64,000 nt of DNA, from contig NC_134104.1 in NCBI RefSeq assembly GCF_040939455.1, forward strand, positions 10,005,501 to 10,069,500. The letters run 5' to 3'. This stretch comes from Microcebus murinus (lineage: Eukaryota > Chordata > Mammalia > Primates > Cheirogaleidae). Shown here in pieces: positions 23,961-41,437 of the stretch (positions are counted from its first letter, which is position 1; each line of letters begins with the position of its first letter). A program made the position numbers and the translations under genes. Below the pieces are notes generated by a model. That model searched no databases. It worked only from the letters and a program-made list of their open reading frames with translations, and was not told the DNA's origin.

Positions 23961-26900
23961 TTTTGAAGCTCCTTACATGGATAGATAAACTAATGATTTG
24001 GAATGGGATCAGTAGTATTTTCATGGTGCCCAGGTTAAAGGCTTTCAGATTTCTGAGAGATTCCAGATGATGAACTTAGGGCACAAGCCTTTGGAGCCTT
24101 CTAATTCCTTGAGCCTGGGTCTCGCTGCTGGTTGGCTAGTTGGTTGGTGCACTGGTCACAGTGACACACCCCAGGTCCCTTCAGGAAAAAAGAATTTATT
24201 CCCCAGCCACATTCAGCCCTGTTGGAGATTGCCTCGGCCGAGCAGAGCCACCTCTCCCAGATTCTGCCCCTTCTCAGGGTAGCCCCCATCCCAGAACTGA
24301 CCAGTGTGGGGGCATCAAGGTTCTGGCCTCCTGCACCAATGAGGGTCAGCTTCCACTAGGCACCATAGTTCCACTGTCCCTCTGCCAAGTCCCACTTCCC
24401 CCGATCCTCTCTTCTCCCTACTCACCTCCCGCACAAGAACCTCTGTCTCAGCATCTGGAAGGAGCCAGCGACGCTGGGTGGCTGGGTGATTGTGTGGGTT
24501 GGTTGGCTGGAGGTTGACATAGTTGATCACTGTATGTGCCACATAATTTCCCCTCTCCAGACAGCAGTAGTGCCACCGTGACCTCCCTCAGGACAGAGGT
24601 GCCCAGGGTGGCTCAGACTAACAGGGAGGGTTTCTTAAAAGGATAGCATCCAGCACAATCTTCCCAACAGTTATTTTCAACATAAAATAATTGAAACAAC
24701 AGGAAAAAAAACCCAGAAACAAACTGTATCCTAGATTTTTACAAGAGCAGTTCAAAATGCTACCCTTTTTTAAATGGTCTTTTAAAAAGCTACCTAAAAA
24801 CCTCACCCTGAAAACACCTGGATCTCAGGCTACTCTCGGGTCATCTTGCTGTGTCTTCTATTCCTGGCGGTGACAAAACCTTTCCTGCCTTCATTCATCG
24901 TAAGCTAACTCTCTAGAGGTTTGTAAGTGAATTATGGTTTGGATTCTCAGGCATGCTGTCTACCACCCTGGTATGGCCCAGTCTTGTCTTAGTAAATAGT
25001 TGCTAAAGAAACCATATGAAGCATGGTTTATATATATTTGAGCAGAATCTAGGTCGCCCCTATAACTATGGCTCCACCAGTCCCTGGCAGTCACAGTATG
25101 TCAGAAGTAGGAGAGAACATTCCACCAATGCCCAGGGAGGCACCCATGGGAACGTCTTGTGCCCAGGAAGGGGCCAGGCCAAAAAAAAAAAAAAATGCAT
25201 GTGTGTGTGTGTGTGTATATAAATATATAAAGAATTGTGGTGTAGGAGTGAGGGCCACACTCTCTAAATGCATAGTTTGGTGTAGATTATTCATAGTAGA
25301 ACAGTTGAGCCATGGGTTTGGGACAGCTGCCCTCCCTGTCACCCCAGCCCCTCTTGCAGAGCCTGGCACCAGCCGGTGAGTAATCTATTTTTGATGAATT
25401 CCTGAATTAAGGTAGAAGCCAAAAATGCAGATGCCTTTGGGTGGCGATGGGCGGAGGGGCCGCTGGTATTTGCAGAACACGGGTCTGGACTCTGGGCCCA
25501 TTGTTGCCAGATCTCCCCGTCCCCCCCCAAAAAAAAATGCCAGAAATTCTATTTCTATGTGAAACCTCTTCATTTTTAAATATTGACCAAATTGTTTTAG
25601 TGCTGGAGGGCTCCGCGTTCACCCCGAGCCAACTAACCAGCCCATGCTGGGCCTGGCGGGAAGGGGACAGACAGCTCTGACGTGCGAGTCACTGGGCGCG
25701 AACACCCAGACTTTCCCGATGAACGGAATTGGCACGATTGTTCTCTTTTTTTGCTCAATATCCAAGTCGCCTTGCTCGTTCTGTATTTATAGTTTATTGT
25801 TTGTCGAGTATGTGCTGAGCCGTTGCGTCGCCCTCATGAACACGGCAGGACACGCTTCCTCCTGCGACTTCCCAGCAGACTTCTCAGTCATCAGCAAGGA
25901 ATGGCATGGGAGTGAGCGTGCCACGGCCCCGTGGGTCCTTCGCAGCCACAGACGTGAGGAAACAGGGCGTGTGGACGGTAATGGAAATAGTAGGTAAGAG
26001 CACATGACACGCTGTTCTCCCAGCAATTGGCAAAAAAAAAAAAAAAAAAAAAAAAAACTACTTCTGAGCTGCCTCGTGAGTTTTAAAGCTGGGTGTGGAT
26101 ATGACCCTACTTATCGAAGTCATTGAGAACCGTGTTTGCTATCTGGTATGGAAAGATTTCAGTCTTGCCTGTTTTTCCCCCTTGCCTCCACGACCGGCTG
26201 AGGGTTTGATCTCCTGGCTAAGTGTAGCCAGTGCCTCCCAGGTATGGGCGTGGTGTGTGCCTGGTCCCCAGCACTGCCTGGCTCCCCGGGAGAACCTCCC
26301 AGAATGAGATCCGCACCTCCTGGCCAGGGGGATGTTGTGCAGGTTCTTCCGAGAAGAGTCTGAAATACTGCAACAGAAGGAACGAGGCTTTGCAGGTGGT
26401 ATTGATTACCACCAGGAGGTGGAACTCATACTGTGAACTTAAAGGATTGACTTGCTGGGGCTGAACCAACCGATTAGTGCCTGGGAGTGGACCACGGCTA
26501 GCCCACTCCTGGGTGACAGTCCTTGCCCAGGTTTCTGCCCCCACAGTAATTGTGCCCCTGGCTGAGAACGCCATCAAAGCAGAAGTTAAAATCAGTAATT
26601 AAAGCAAGGTGGATCTAGAAAGGACCATACTAAGGAGAGCAAATAAGGAGTGATTAATTAAGGTGGCTTTGGCCCTAGTAATCTCTAAATAAATGTTACC
26701 TCCCTTAATCCTCATCTGCTGGTCTCCAAGTCATTAAGTATAGTTTTGATTTGCCTATGGCTATTTTTTCATCTAAAACATTGCAAGCATTGCTTTTCCA
26801 AGAAGTTACAGAGGGGTGGTTAACTTTGTGTACCAAGGAAAGATTGAGGTAATAAGGAAACAAGTTAATGGGATTCTGAGCACATAAGGAATTTAACAAA

Positions 26901-26998
26901 CAAGATGAAATCTGGTATGAGCCGTGGCCAATGTCTTAAGGTAGAAATTTGGACACACTCTTCCTCCCGACTTTTCTCCCAATAGATTGATGACTTTC
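23961..26998. other. Intronic sequence with simple runs
   Basis: No gene is seen. It contains an A-run (about 25182-25195) followed by a (TG)n tract (about 25199-25218), and a 26-base A-run at about 26032-26057. The pair may be the tail of a decayed retroposon, but its body cannot be recognised. Confidence 0.5.
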
Positions 26999-27009
26999 TT
27001 TTTCCTTTT

Positions 27010-27101
<92 letters not shown>

Positions 27102-27102
27102 T
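27010..27102. repeat. (CTTT)n microsatellite
   Basis: About 90 uninterrupted bases of the CTTT unit (roughly 22 copies), flanked by impure TTTCC sequence. On the minus strand it reads as a Lys/Glu/Arg repeat, so the open frame there is an artefact. Confidence 0.98.
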
Positions 27103-28929
27103 TCCTTTTTATTTGTTTTGTCGTTAGATGATTGCAGTTTTTCTTTATCTCCACCTTAAGCTCTAACAGATCATGATTGCCATTCTGTTAAAAGATACAT
27201 TTAGCATTTTCACCTTTAACAATATTTATTTAGGGCACCATTGCATTCATCGTTTTGGGCACTGGCATAAATAAGCCACCGTATTTTTTTTTCTTTAAGG
27301 AATTGAAAGTTCTGTGTTATCCCAGAAATACAAATTATTGGTAAACTCTCTTGTACAAATTTAATCAAAGTGCCAAATGATATTTCAGGCTTTTGTATTT
27401 TTTTTCAAAGTATTAAATATGTGCCCTCATTTCTTTTGTTTTCCTACAGAAGAGTAATGCTTATTTAACTTTAAAGTGTTTTTTCTTAAGAAGATTTTCT
27501 TATTTCACATTTTGAATTCTTAGTTGTCAGTCTCTGTAGTTGGAGAACAAATACCTCCCTTTTTTTCTAGGGCATTCTAGTTAAAACCTTTAAAACCCTT
27601 CAGAAAAAAAGGTTATCTGCTTTGCTTTACAATTTCTTTGAATTGGTGGCCCTTCCCTGTGGCCAAGCAGATTTTTCCAGTAATAAAGCAATACTAAAGC
27701 AATAAATTCCTGAGCCCATTCCCTGATTGCCCTAAAAGTGAACAAAAATAGAAATTCCTTTAAAGAAGGAATTCTTCAAAAAGAAGAATATTTTTTCTGT
27801 TCTCTTTCTTACACGTGCTCGACATGGAGAAGCCTAAAGAAAATTGCAAACTTAAATCACACTACTGCTTAGACAAATGGTCTCCAAATGTTTTTGATCA
27901 TGAACCTCAATTGGTGAAAGGTTCTATAATACATCTGCCAGGAAAGCATTTTATTTGCAAATTCTGCTATGTACTGTGTACACCTTATAAAACATGGCCT
28001 AAAAGTAAGCATTTAAAAAAAGACAAGGTGAATGCATGTTCAGTCCAATTTGTTCTTCCTTCATGGCAAAGGATTGTTCTGGAAACCACTGCAGGGGACC
28101 CATGGGAAGAACACAGGCCTCCGTAGCATCCCATGTCACGGGTCCCCAGGCTCTCCAGGTGATGGCGTCGTCCGGTGCTTGGACATCCCGCAAGCCCCCG
28201 CACAGCAAGGACGCAGAGAGTACATCTGAGAATGTGACTGGCGCCCACTGAGCAAACACGTGGCCCCTGGGCACAGCGCTTTCCATGAGGCCTGGGAGCA
28301 AGTGCCTTCACCAACATCCCGGCCTTGGCTCAAAACGAAGACAGAGGATGCCCTTCAGCCAGTAATACCAACAGCCACCGCCCTTCGGTGCCCTGGTATA
28401 TTCTGGCTCCTGGCCGGCATCAGACGGGCCCTCCCTGGTGCAGTTCCCCGAGTGTCTATGAGCATTTGTCTGCATCTCCAGGGAGCCGCACAAGGACCAG
28501 CATTGTCCCCATGAAGCTTTCACCGCAGTAGGTAGGCTGCCAAGTGAGGACGTTTAGTCAGGAGGGGGCTTTTTAGTCCTGGAGGCATCGTGGCCTTTGT
28601 GATGGGCTTTGAAGGATGCATAGGAGTTCTGCAGGCGGAGATGAGAAGAGGGAGGAGGCAGCTGAGGGAACTGCAGAAAGTGGGCACAGCAGCGGGTGTC
28701 CCCAGGGGAGCCGTGGACATCTGGCCAGAGCGGAAGGCGTCCCTGCCCTATTTGCTGCATTCTGGACACAGGCACCAGAGCGGTTCTGCTATCTGGAAGT
28801 CACGTCATGACAGCCCACGCTCCTCCTCCATCCAACACGCTCTGACGGCCCCCACCTCGGCAGAAGACAAGCCAGGGTCCTTCCAGAGCTAAAGCTCTCT
28901 CTTGTCCTCATTCCCAGTGACTTTATCCA
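27103..28929. other. Intronic sequence, no recognised element
   Basis: AT-rich to 28,000, then GC-moderate. The stretch near 27,875-27,965 (TGGTCTCCAAATGTTTTTGA) resembles the end of an old DNA transposon, but I cannot name it. Confidence 0.45.
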
Positions 28930-29330
28930 CGTTCCTCCTGGGCAGCCAGCTGGAGCTTCCTAGCTGGCTTGCGGTGTTCCAGGATTCTCCTGCCACAGGG
29001 CCTTTGCACCTGCTGTTCCCAGCACTCCCCACCTCCCTCAGGTCCTCACACGCTCACACGGCACCTTCTCAAGGATGCCTTCCCTGGCCAGGCTTGTGTC
29101 CCAAATCCCCTTCCCAGCTTTCCTATCCCTCCTGCTTTACCCCACATGCATCACTGTCTCGACATGCCATACACCGTACCCGTTTGTCTAGTTTATTATC
29201 TTTCCTCCCCATCTAGAGTGTAAGCTCCAAGAGGGCGGGAGCTTTGTCTGTTGTGTTCATCTTTGAATCCCCAAGACCCGGGACAGTGTTTGGGCAAATG
29301 AATGAATGAATGTATGAACAAGTGAATGAG
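28930..29330 (+). repeat. L2 LINE, 3' end
   Basis: The order CAGGGCCTTTGCACCTGCTG, AAGGATGCCTTCCCTGGCCA, AGAGTGTAAGCTCCAAGAGG and GGCGGGAGCTTTGTCTG, then GAATGAATGAATG, is the L2 3' UTR pattern with its terminal repeat. Confidence 0.85.
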
Positions 29331-29379
29331 TATGGATCATACTCATTTGTTCTGAGCAATGGACAGTCACTGAAGTTTT

Positions 29380-29645
29380 GTATGTGTTTCTTTTTAAAGC
29401 ATGTTACCTGTTATTTATTTAAAATGAAGGAAAAAAGAAAATATAATCATATGCTTTTATTTGCATAGAGAAATACCAAAATAACAAAAAATAAGTTTAA
29501 AAAAGGTGGCAGGCAGAGTGGGAATGGAGAAAACAGGGACTGGATGAGGTTTCTCAGTGGATCCTACTGACTTTTATTTTATTTTGATCATGTGAACTTG
29601 TTACCAAGTTTTTAAAAATATCTGTTTAAATAAGACTGATGATTT
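29380..29645. repeat. L1M-like 3' fragment (weak)
   Basis: AGAAATACCAAAATAACAAA and the following G-rich stretch with TACTGACTTTTATTTTATTT resemble old L1 3' ends. It is diverged. Confidence 0.35.
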
Positions 29646-29776
29646 GCCGGGTCTGGTGGCACCTGTCAGCCCAGCAACTCAGGAGGCTGAGGTGGGAGGA
29701 TCCCGTGAGCCCAGAAATTGAAGGCCAGCCTGAGCAACACAGTGAGACCCTGTTTCTACTGAATAAATAAATGAAG
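29646..29776 (+). mobile_element. Free left Alu monomer (FLAM-like)
   Basis: About 130 bases start GCCGGGTCTGGTGGCACCTG and contain CAACTCAGGAGGCTGAGGTG and GAGCAACACAGTGAGACCCT, with no second arm. It is the 7SL-derived monomer that preceded dimeric Alu. Confidence 0.75.
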
Positions 29777-30399
29777 AGTGATGAGGTGGGAGGGTTGCAA
29801 TTTGCAGTGGAGAAGGTAAGATCCAGGCAAACTACCCAAACTTATAATCTTCCCAATGGTGGGGTTCACACTTTGTCTATTCTTTTCCATGGTATCTACA
29901 ATCATACATGTCATGTACAAAAGAAGGCCATTAATTAAATATTTGCTGATCAAATGAACCAATGAGTGAATATACGAATGACATGACATGAGATGATATA
30001 TGTCTTCCAATGTGTGAACAACTCTTGTGTCAAAAAGAAATCAGGCTTGGTTTGGGTTGTATATGATCAAAGTAGAACCAATGAATGACAGTTATAAGGA
30101 GGGAAAAAAAATCAGTTTGTTCCTTCCACAGGCATTTTTGAGAGACGGTTTTGTGGCAGGCACTGAGACTGTCAAGTGGCCTAAGACACAGGTTAAGCTT
30201 TCAAGAGGCTGACAGTTCAGACTCAGGTGTCAGGTGTGGGGACAGTCACAGCACACTGGCGCTGAAATGACCACGGTGCCACGGACACCCAGAGGAGGTC
30301 TGGGGAGTGCCAGACTAACCTTGGATGAGGGTATATGAGTGGGTTTGGGGTGACAAAGACTCTTTGCTTGGCCAACCTTTAGACAGGCTTCTGAACCTT
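29777..30399. other. Intronic sequence, no recognised element
   Basis: Nothing is supported apart from a weak match at 30,115-30,215 to an old mammalian repeat with the wording GGCAGGCACTGAGACTG. Confidence 0.4.
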
Positions 30400-30835
30400 C
30401 TCCTATGCCCACCGGTGCACTTCCTTGTAAAATCCAGTCTTAGCAAAAGAGTCCTACTAAATCAGCTTAGCAAGAACCCTGCACCCTCGAGATCTGATCA
30501 GGCTCCCCATCGGCCACTGTCCCCCTGGGTGACGTCTGATCATGCTGGTCTGATCGTGCTGGCCTGTGTTCAGCAAGACTCCTGCTGCGTGGTTTAGCCA
30601 GAGTCCCCCTTCCCCCTGATGTTTCCTCTCAGTGATTTTCCGTCACTAGCCACCCCCTGCTCCTTGGGTATCAGTGCCCTCTTGCCCGTGCTGCTTTTGG
30701 AGTTAAGCCCCCAGTCTCTCTCCCCCGCTGCAAGACCCCATCGCAGTGGTCCCTATACCTGTCGCAGTGGTCTTGAATAAAGTCTTCCCTGCCTGCCTTT
30801 AACAAGCATCACTAAGTAATTTATTTCTTTACTAG
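30400..30835 (+). repeat. Ancient ERV LTR-like segment
   Basis: It ends CAGTGGTCTTGAATAAAGTC then TTCCCTGCCTGCCTTTAACA, the U3-R-U5 style end of old ERV LTRs, with AATAAA at 30776. The family and the 5' boundary are not resolved. Confidence 0.5.
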
Positions 30836-33800
30836 TGTGGCCATGGTTGGCTTCCTGGAGAACGACATACCTGAGCTCAATCTTCAAATAAAAAAAGGGA
30901 AGGAAAAGAAGGGGGAGGAAAGATGGATAATCCAGGGAGGTGGGGGGCAAGAGGGAGAGTCTGGGGACGGGGAGGGGGAGAGTGTGTTGGGGGGGGCGTA
31001 AAGGTGAGAGCAGCACTGGCAGGACAGGTAACAGCCTTGAACTCGGTGGGAGGAAGGTGATCCTAGCAGGCTGCCCGAACTAGGGAGGGACTGCTTGTCG
31101 CCGAAGTTGTTAACGGTAGGAGAGGAACGTGATCGCACTCGGTCAGCTTCAGGTAGTTCTATGTGTGGGCACTGCGCATGGTGTTGGAGCACTAAGAAAT
31201 GGGCCACAATGAGTTCACTGAGGAAGGTACTGCCCTTGCGGGGGGCCGCCTGGCATGGTGTGCAAAACGAAGGGTGCTACCGAGAACCTGCAGAACTTTC
31301 CACGGACTGCAGGGCACACGGGGAGGAGGACATCCAAGATGCCCCGGACCGTGCAGAGAGATGGGGAAATAAGCTACGACGTCCAAAGCGCACTGGCGCC
31401 AGGCGGACGTAGCTCCCTGGAACAAGCGCGGACTCTGCAAACAAAAGACCAGGATGAGTTCTGGTTCTCTCAAACACAGAGGGCCACTCTGAGCCTCAGC
31501 ATCATTATTAGTGAAATGGGAAACAGAAAGGTAACTGACACCCTTCAGCCACTGTGCAGTGTTTCAGGCACTGGGCTGGGCCCTTTGCCTCCGTCTGTGC
31601 AGTCCTTACCACAAGTCTGGATTTGATATTAATCCGTTCTACAAGTTGAGGACAAGAACGCTTTCCTCGGTTTATAACACCTTTGAAAGGGTGACTCGGC
31701 AAAGATGAGGAAGAGAGCAAGCCCTTGTGGTTTTGGTCTGGGGATTTAAAAAAAATTTTTATATAGTAACCTAGGTGTGGGAGAACAATGTGTCACATTA
31801 TATAGGGAAGGGCTACAAATATTAAGTAGCAATAAAACTATTCCGCTAACTTAGAGGTGAAAAACTGAAATGAAATGTCAGTTTCATCGGCCTTCGGGAT
31901 AAATGCGCTGACACCATTATTAGCTCAATGGAGTGTGTTGTCATTTGCCTTCACCAGAGATCTGTTGCAGATCGCCTCATTCTCTGCTCTGTGTCAGTTT
32001 GCACATCCAAGCCAGAACTCGGTTTCCCTGTTCGATCTGTTCATTTTGTAGAAAGTTCCACAGGTGGCACATTCTGGGTGCAGTTGCCAACTCCTTGGGG
32101 TTTGTAACGGACGTGCTGAGGTCATCCGAGCTATGCCTCAGGAATGCTGTAATGGGAATGGTGGAATTCATCATAAACCTTAATTTTCCCCCACCGAAAA
32201 TAGAAACTTCTTAATGAAAATAGGCTCTAGCTGCTCAGAGCCCAAGGAGGTAAATGTAAGTTATAGAGAGATTCGTTTATGACTTTTATGGTGGGAATGG
32301 AAGAAATGCAAAACATCTAAAGCTGTGAGTCAACGAGAACATTTTCATTTCTTTTTTTTATCTTCTGGTTTCAGTTTTACTATGTGGAGTGCAATTGTTA
32401 GTAGGCTTTTCAAGAGTTCTAACGGGACACTGCTATGGGCACCGCTTTCTTCAAATCACTTCCATCCACTAGTGAACAGCAGTCAAGAATGTACTTGTCT
32501 CCCAAACCACAAGGAATATACAAGGAGGAAAGTCAACTTTTTAAAGTTGACTTTGGGTCAGTGTTTATTCTCAGTGGGGAGAGTCAGTATTGGCAAAGCA
32601 AATGCTTTTGCGTGGGACCTTTAGAAAGCCAAGTTCATGTATGCTAGACCTGCAGTCATCCTTATTAAGGATGACAGACATCCTTATTAAGAATTTCCAG
32701 ATTAGCAGCTGAGGGTAATTGAGATGAGCGAAAAGCAGTCTTACCTGTGGGTACGGGGACAGGTGTCCCAGGAAGCCCGGTGCTCTGCCCCATGGGCCAG
32801 CCGGGGTGTCTGAGCACCACTGAGGATCTGTGCTCCTCAGCATGACACGTTTTGAAAACTGGAGTCTGCTCCACACCTCTTGCTTTGTAGCCGAGGAAAC
32901 CCGAGGTGGCAGGTCCTAGGTGCCCTCCCTTCTGGCCCAGGGCTCCCGGGTATTTTGCAACCCCGTTGATTTTTTTGCCAGGAAGCCTCCATTCCAGCCT
33001 CCTACAAAATCGCAGCCTCCACTTTGACCTGCTCCTGTTCCCGATCTAAAAATGGAAGTGCTAAAGCTCACTAAATTCTATTCAGATGGAGCCGAACAGT
33101 TTAAAGGCAGGTCCCGAATTACACGTTCTGTTGGGCTTTGAGGGCAGCCTGGTGAAAGATCTGTCATTTCTATGAGCAAATACCTCACTGTTCTCTTTAA
33201 TTTTTTCCATCCATATAATGAAATCAAAATTGCAAATTTGGGTGAGCCCATGCTGTTGTCTAAAATGAACAGAAATGTTCCAGACTTGCCCACAAAAATG
33301 AACTGGAGCTTTGTGTCATGATTTAAAAAAAGAAGACGACAGTAAAATTAGCCTCTGTTGCCTCCTCCTGTGATCACCTTTAATGCAATTGCCCAGGTGG
33401 ACGCCAGGAGAATGAGAAAAGAGGCAAAGGCTTGGAGAGGAGGGGGGGAGCTTCAGAGAGGTTCCTAGCCCCTCTGGAGGATTGAAATGCAGGGCTGTGT
33501 CTCCTATATCCCAGTCCCACCACCACAGTCTGCATGTGCCCCAGGACACAGGACCAGGAGCTGAGACTCCCTGCACTGAAAATGCAGTGTCCCCAAGCAC
33601 ATCCTCTCCATCTCCGAGCACCATCCAATAGGACCACTTCCCGCTGGTGTCTGATGCATACCACGCTGTTCTCAGTGTCCTAAACTCTGTTAGAATGTAC
33701 GCATCTATGTATCTTGGGTGGGGAGTTGTGGGTAATTTGGCAAAGCAAACAACTGTAACTGGTTTCTTACATAACTCTACAGTTGGCTGCAAGGGACCAC

Positions 33801-34678
33801 CCATCGTCGTTAAGCGACACTCACTCATCCAAGAAGACTCTGCTTTTCCTTTTTTTGGAAAGATAAATGCTCTGCTCTGTTTTTTCCTGTTGCATATATT
33901 CGTTTTAATTATTGGCTGACTTGAATGATTCTTTGAAGTTAATTTTTGAGTGTGAATGGCAGGGCTCCACTTAACTTCTGGAAGCTTAAGAGCTGTCCCT
34001 GTGTGCCCCTAAACTAGAAGAACTCCAATCACTTGGGTGCCTTTAGGTGATAATGAAATCGGAGCGAGTGGGAAGTACCTAGGACTCAGCTGCCACAGGG
34101 ATCTGAACTGGTTAAGTGCTTAGAATTTTCTGGAGTTGCAGTGCCTTGGAAGCACTGGAGTCGGTCTTATATCACGGTGTACCTCTTCAGACCAGGCATC
34201 TTACCTGCAGCTTACCTTTCAATTGTAGTGCACATTCTTTCCATTTCTTCTTCCTTTCCTATTTTTGTTTCAAACATTTGCTCCATGAGTCTCTAAGCAG
34301 GACCTCTTAATGTTTCTCTTCTCAATTTCTAAGGCTAGCTTCTCCAAAGCATTTTTGTATCTTTTCCTGAATTCAGTAGCCCTTAGAAAATGATCAAAGT
34401 GTTGCATATTCCCAGTTCTCAAATTACAGTAATAAAGTTTTCAAATGAACCTCCTATTATTGCTTTGGGATCTTTTCTCACCATCCCGCTGTAGAGTACA
34501 AGTGGGAATTGGGACATTCATCCAATAAAGTTTAATTGGGGAGAAAAAATAAAACCCTGCATTTCAAAACGAATCCCACTATTTTTTTTTCTTTAAAAAA
34601 CAAGAGTTTGTTGACCAAGACAAATTTCAAAATGTTTTCTCTACTGCCCCAATATTGAAACTTTGATTGAGGTTTTCA
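30836..34678. other. Intronic sequence, no recognised element
   Basis: It contains a CpG-richer patch (about 31080-31435) and a MIR-like stretch near 31480-31720. No gene is identified. The minus-strand frames at 31977-32174 and 33316-33828 show no family features. Confidence 0.45.
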
Positions 34679-35245
34679 GGAAATTACAAGGATCAAGCAA
34701 CTCACCAAGACTTTGGTTTCCAGGTTTTCCAAAGCCTTAAACTTCCCTGGAGGCTAATTGCTGTTTACTGCCCCAGACCTTCGTCCTTCTTCTTCCGTAA
34801 CATTTTCCATCTTAAGAAGGGCTGTCCCATTCAGCCGGGGAGCGTGTTGTCTGAGCGGCTGAATGGAATTACTACCAGTGGAAACTATGCTGCAAGAGGA
34901 CTGATAAAGCAGCTGGGCAGCAAACCTCAGCTGTTTTTTCCATTCTCCCCAAGCAAAGTTAATTAGCATAGGGAAAATGACTAAGGTGTTGACGTCACCT
35001 CTTTCCAGTAGAAACTTACACTTTGTCCCTGTCTGCCTGCAAGCATGCAGGACTTGACTCAGGAATTTGCTGTCCAAACAGGATGCTCTGGAAGCTGTGC
35101 CTTTTTTTTTTTTTTTTTCCCAGGGGGCTGGCCCTTGGTGCTTTATAAGTGCTGGCTCAAGAAAGAACTTACAGCCTCTTGGAAAGGAATCTCACTTGGG
35201 ACTTGACTGCGTGGGTCTCTAGTGCTTTCGCTGTAAGAAAGCAAG
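34679..35245 (+). promoter_or_regulatory. RCAN1: Inducible promoter of the short RCAN1 isoform with clustered NFAT-type sites
   Basis: At least ten NFAT core motifs (GGAAA or TTTCC) lie between 34679 and 35185: 34679, 34717, 34726, 34804, 34880, 34937, 34972, 35002, 35116 and 35181. The one at 34972 runs straight into TGACTAA, an NFAT/AP-1 composite arrangement. A perfect CRE (TGACGTCA) is at 34990-34997 and a perfect AP-1 site (TGACTCA) at 35055-35061. A TATA-like TATAAG at 35144 fits a start near 35,175. In human, the promoter before this exon is known to be driven by calcineurin-NFAT through a dense NFAT cluster, giving negative feedback on calcineurin. Site positions are read from the sequence; function is inferred from the human gene. 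Confidence 0.85.
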
Positions 35246-35332
35246 ATGCATTTTAGAAACTTTAACTACAGTTTTAGCTCCCTGATTGCCTGTGGGGCAA
35301 ACAGTGATATCTTCAGCGAAAGTGAAACCAGG
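35246..35332 (+). CDS. RCAN1: RCAN1 alternative first coding exon (human exon 4), residues 1-29
   Basis: The exon encodes the isoform-specific N terminus beginning MHFRNFNYSFSSLI, which matches human RCAN1.4 almost exactly. The ATG has A at -3. The exon ends ...ACCAGG before the donor GTAAGG at 35333, in phase 0, so it joins cleanly to the exon at 37921. Residue 17 is Gly (codon GGG) where human has Val. The 5' UTR portion runs from about 35,175 to 35,245. This segment replaces the longer N terminus of the constitutive isoform and leads into the RRM-like domain. Being the first exon of a separate promoter, it is expressed when calcineurin signalling is active (known for human, inferred here). 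Confidence 0.97.
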
Positions 35333-40510
<5,178 letters not shown>

Positions 40511-41437
40511 TAATGGCAAAGGAGAACCAGAGATCACAGTGAAGAAGGAGCCCCGGTCCTGCGTGCCCGAGCTCGCGGCCCCACGGGGTGCTCCCCTAAA
40601 GAGCCCAAGAAAGAGGAGGTTCCTGTCCTCTGAAGGGAACAGGTGCCTCGGGCTCCTTGTCCATGAAGGGGGCCTCGCCCTGTGGAACTGTGAGCAGTAG
40701 ATCATCCTGGGGCAAAAGCACTTCACACCGCACCGGTCCCACAGTCAGTGCTCAACACGTGCTTTTTGGAAACGATACAGTGGTGGTTCTTGTCCTGTCT
40801 GCTAGGGTTTGGGTGAGGAGGCAGGAGCGAGGGAGGCTCCTGGGGCGAAGAGGTGTGAGCCCCTCCTGCCCTGTCGAAGGAGACAGTCTCATTAATGCTG
40901 AGCCCATCGGGCCTTGGCTCTCCGTGCCCAGCAATCTGATGTCCCTTTGGGCTGAGGGTTTTATTTTCTGGGACCATCAGCAGTTTCGTACTGCAAAGAT
41001 TACATTTCTGCAAACATCGCCCAAACCGGAAATTCCCTGTGTGATATAAAGGGAGGCTCGCATTACCTACTGCTAATCATGGCGTGAAGGTCAAGACGGA
41101 AAATGACCAGTTGGAGGAAGCCTGTGGCCCCTGCGGCAGCTCTGGGCCAGGGGCATGAGCAAAGCTGAGCAGGGAGGTTACAGGGGCAGGAAACGGGTTC
41201 TCCACCTGGGGAGGGGCGTCAGGCTTTTCCAGTGGCAGGAGGTGCTGTTAATAAAAATTGTTCACACTCCAGAATCTACCACTCCCTTTCCAGAAGGCTC
41301 ATTGGAGAAGGCTTTTTAGAAAATAGACATCATAAAATCAGTTTGCCCCCATTCACTTAACAATGATCTTCAATAATATTTCATATTTTGGCTGTGCTTT
41401 TCAGCCAGCAGGATTGCAGAGATTTTACAAGAGACTC

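Noticed and set aside
26936..27154. Minus-strand frame rich in Lys, Glu and Arg
   Set aside because: It is the translated (CTTT)n microsatellite.
31977..32174. Minus-strand segment with an acceptor-like CCATTCCCATTACAG, considered as a further exon of the antisense candidate
   Set aside because: No convincing donor in a compatible phase and no other support; keeping it would be fitting noise.
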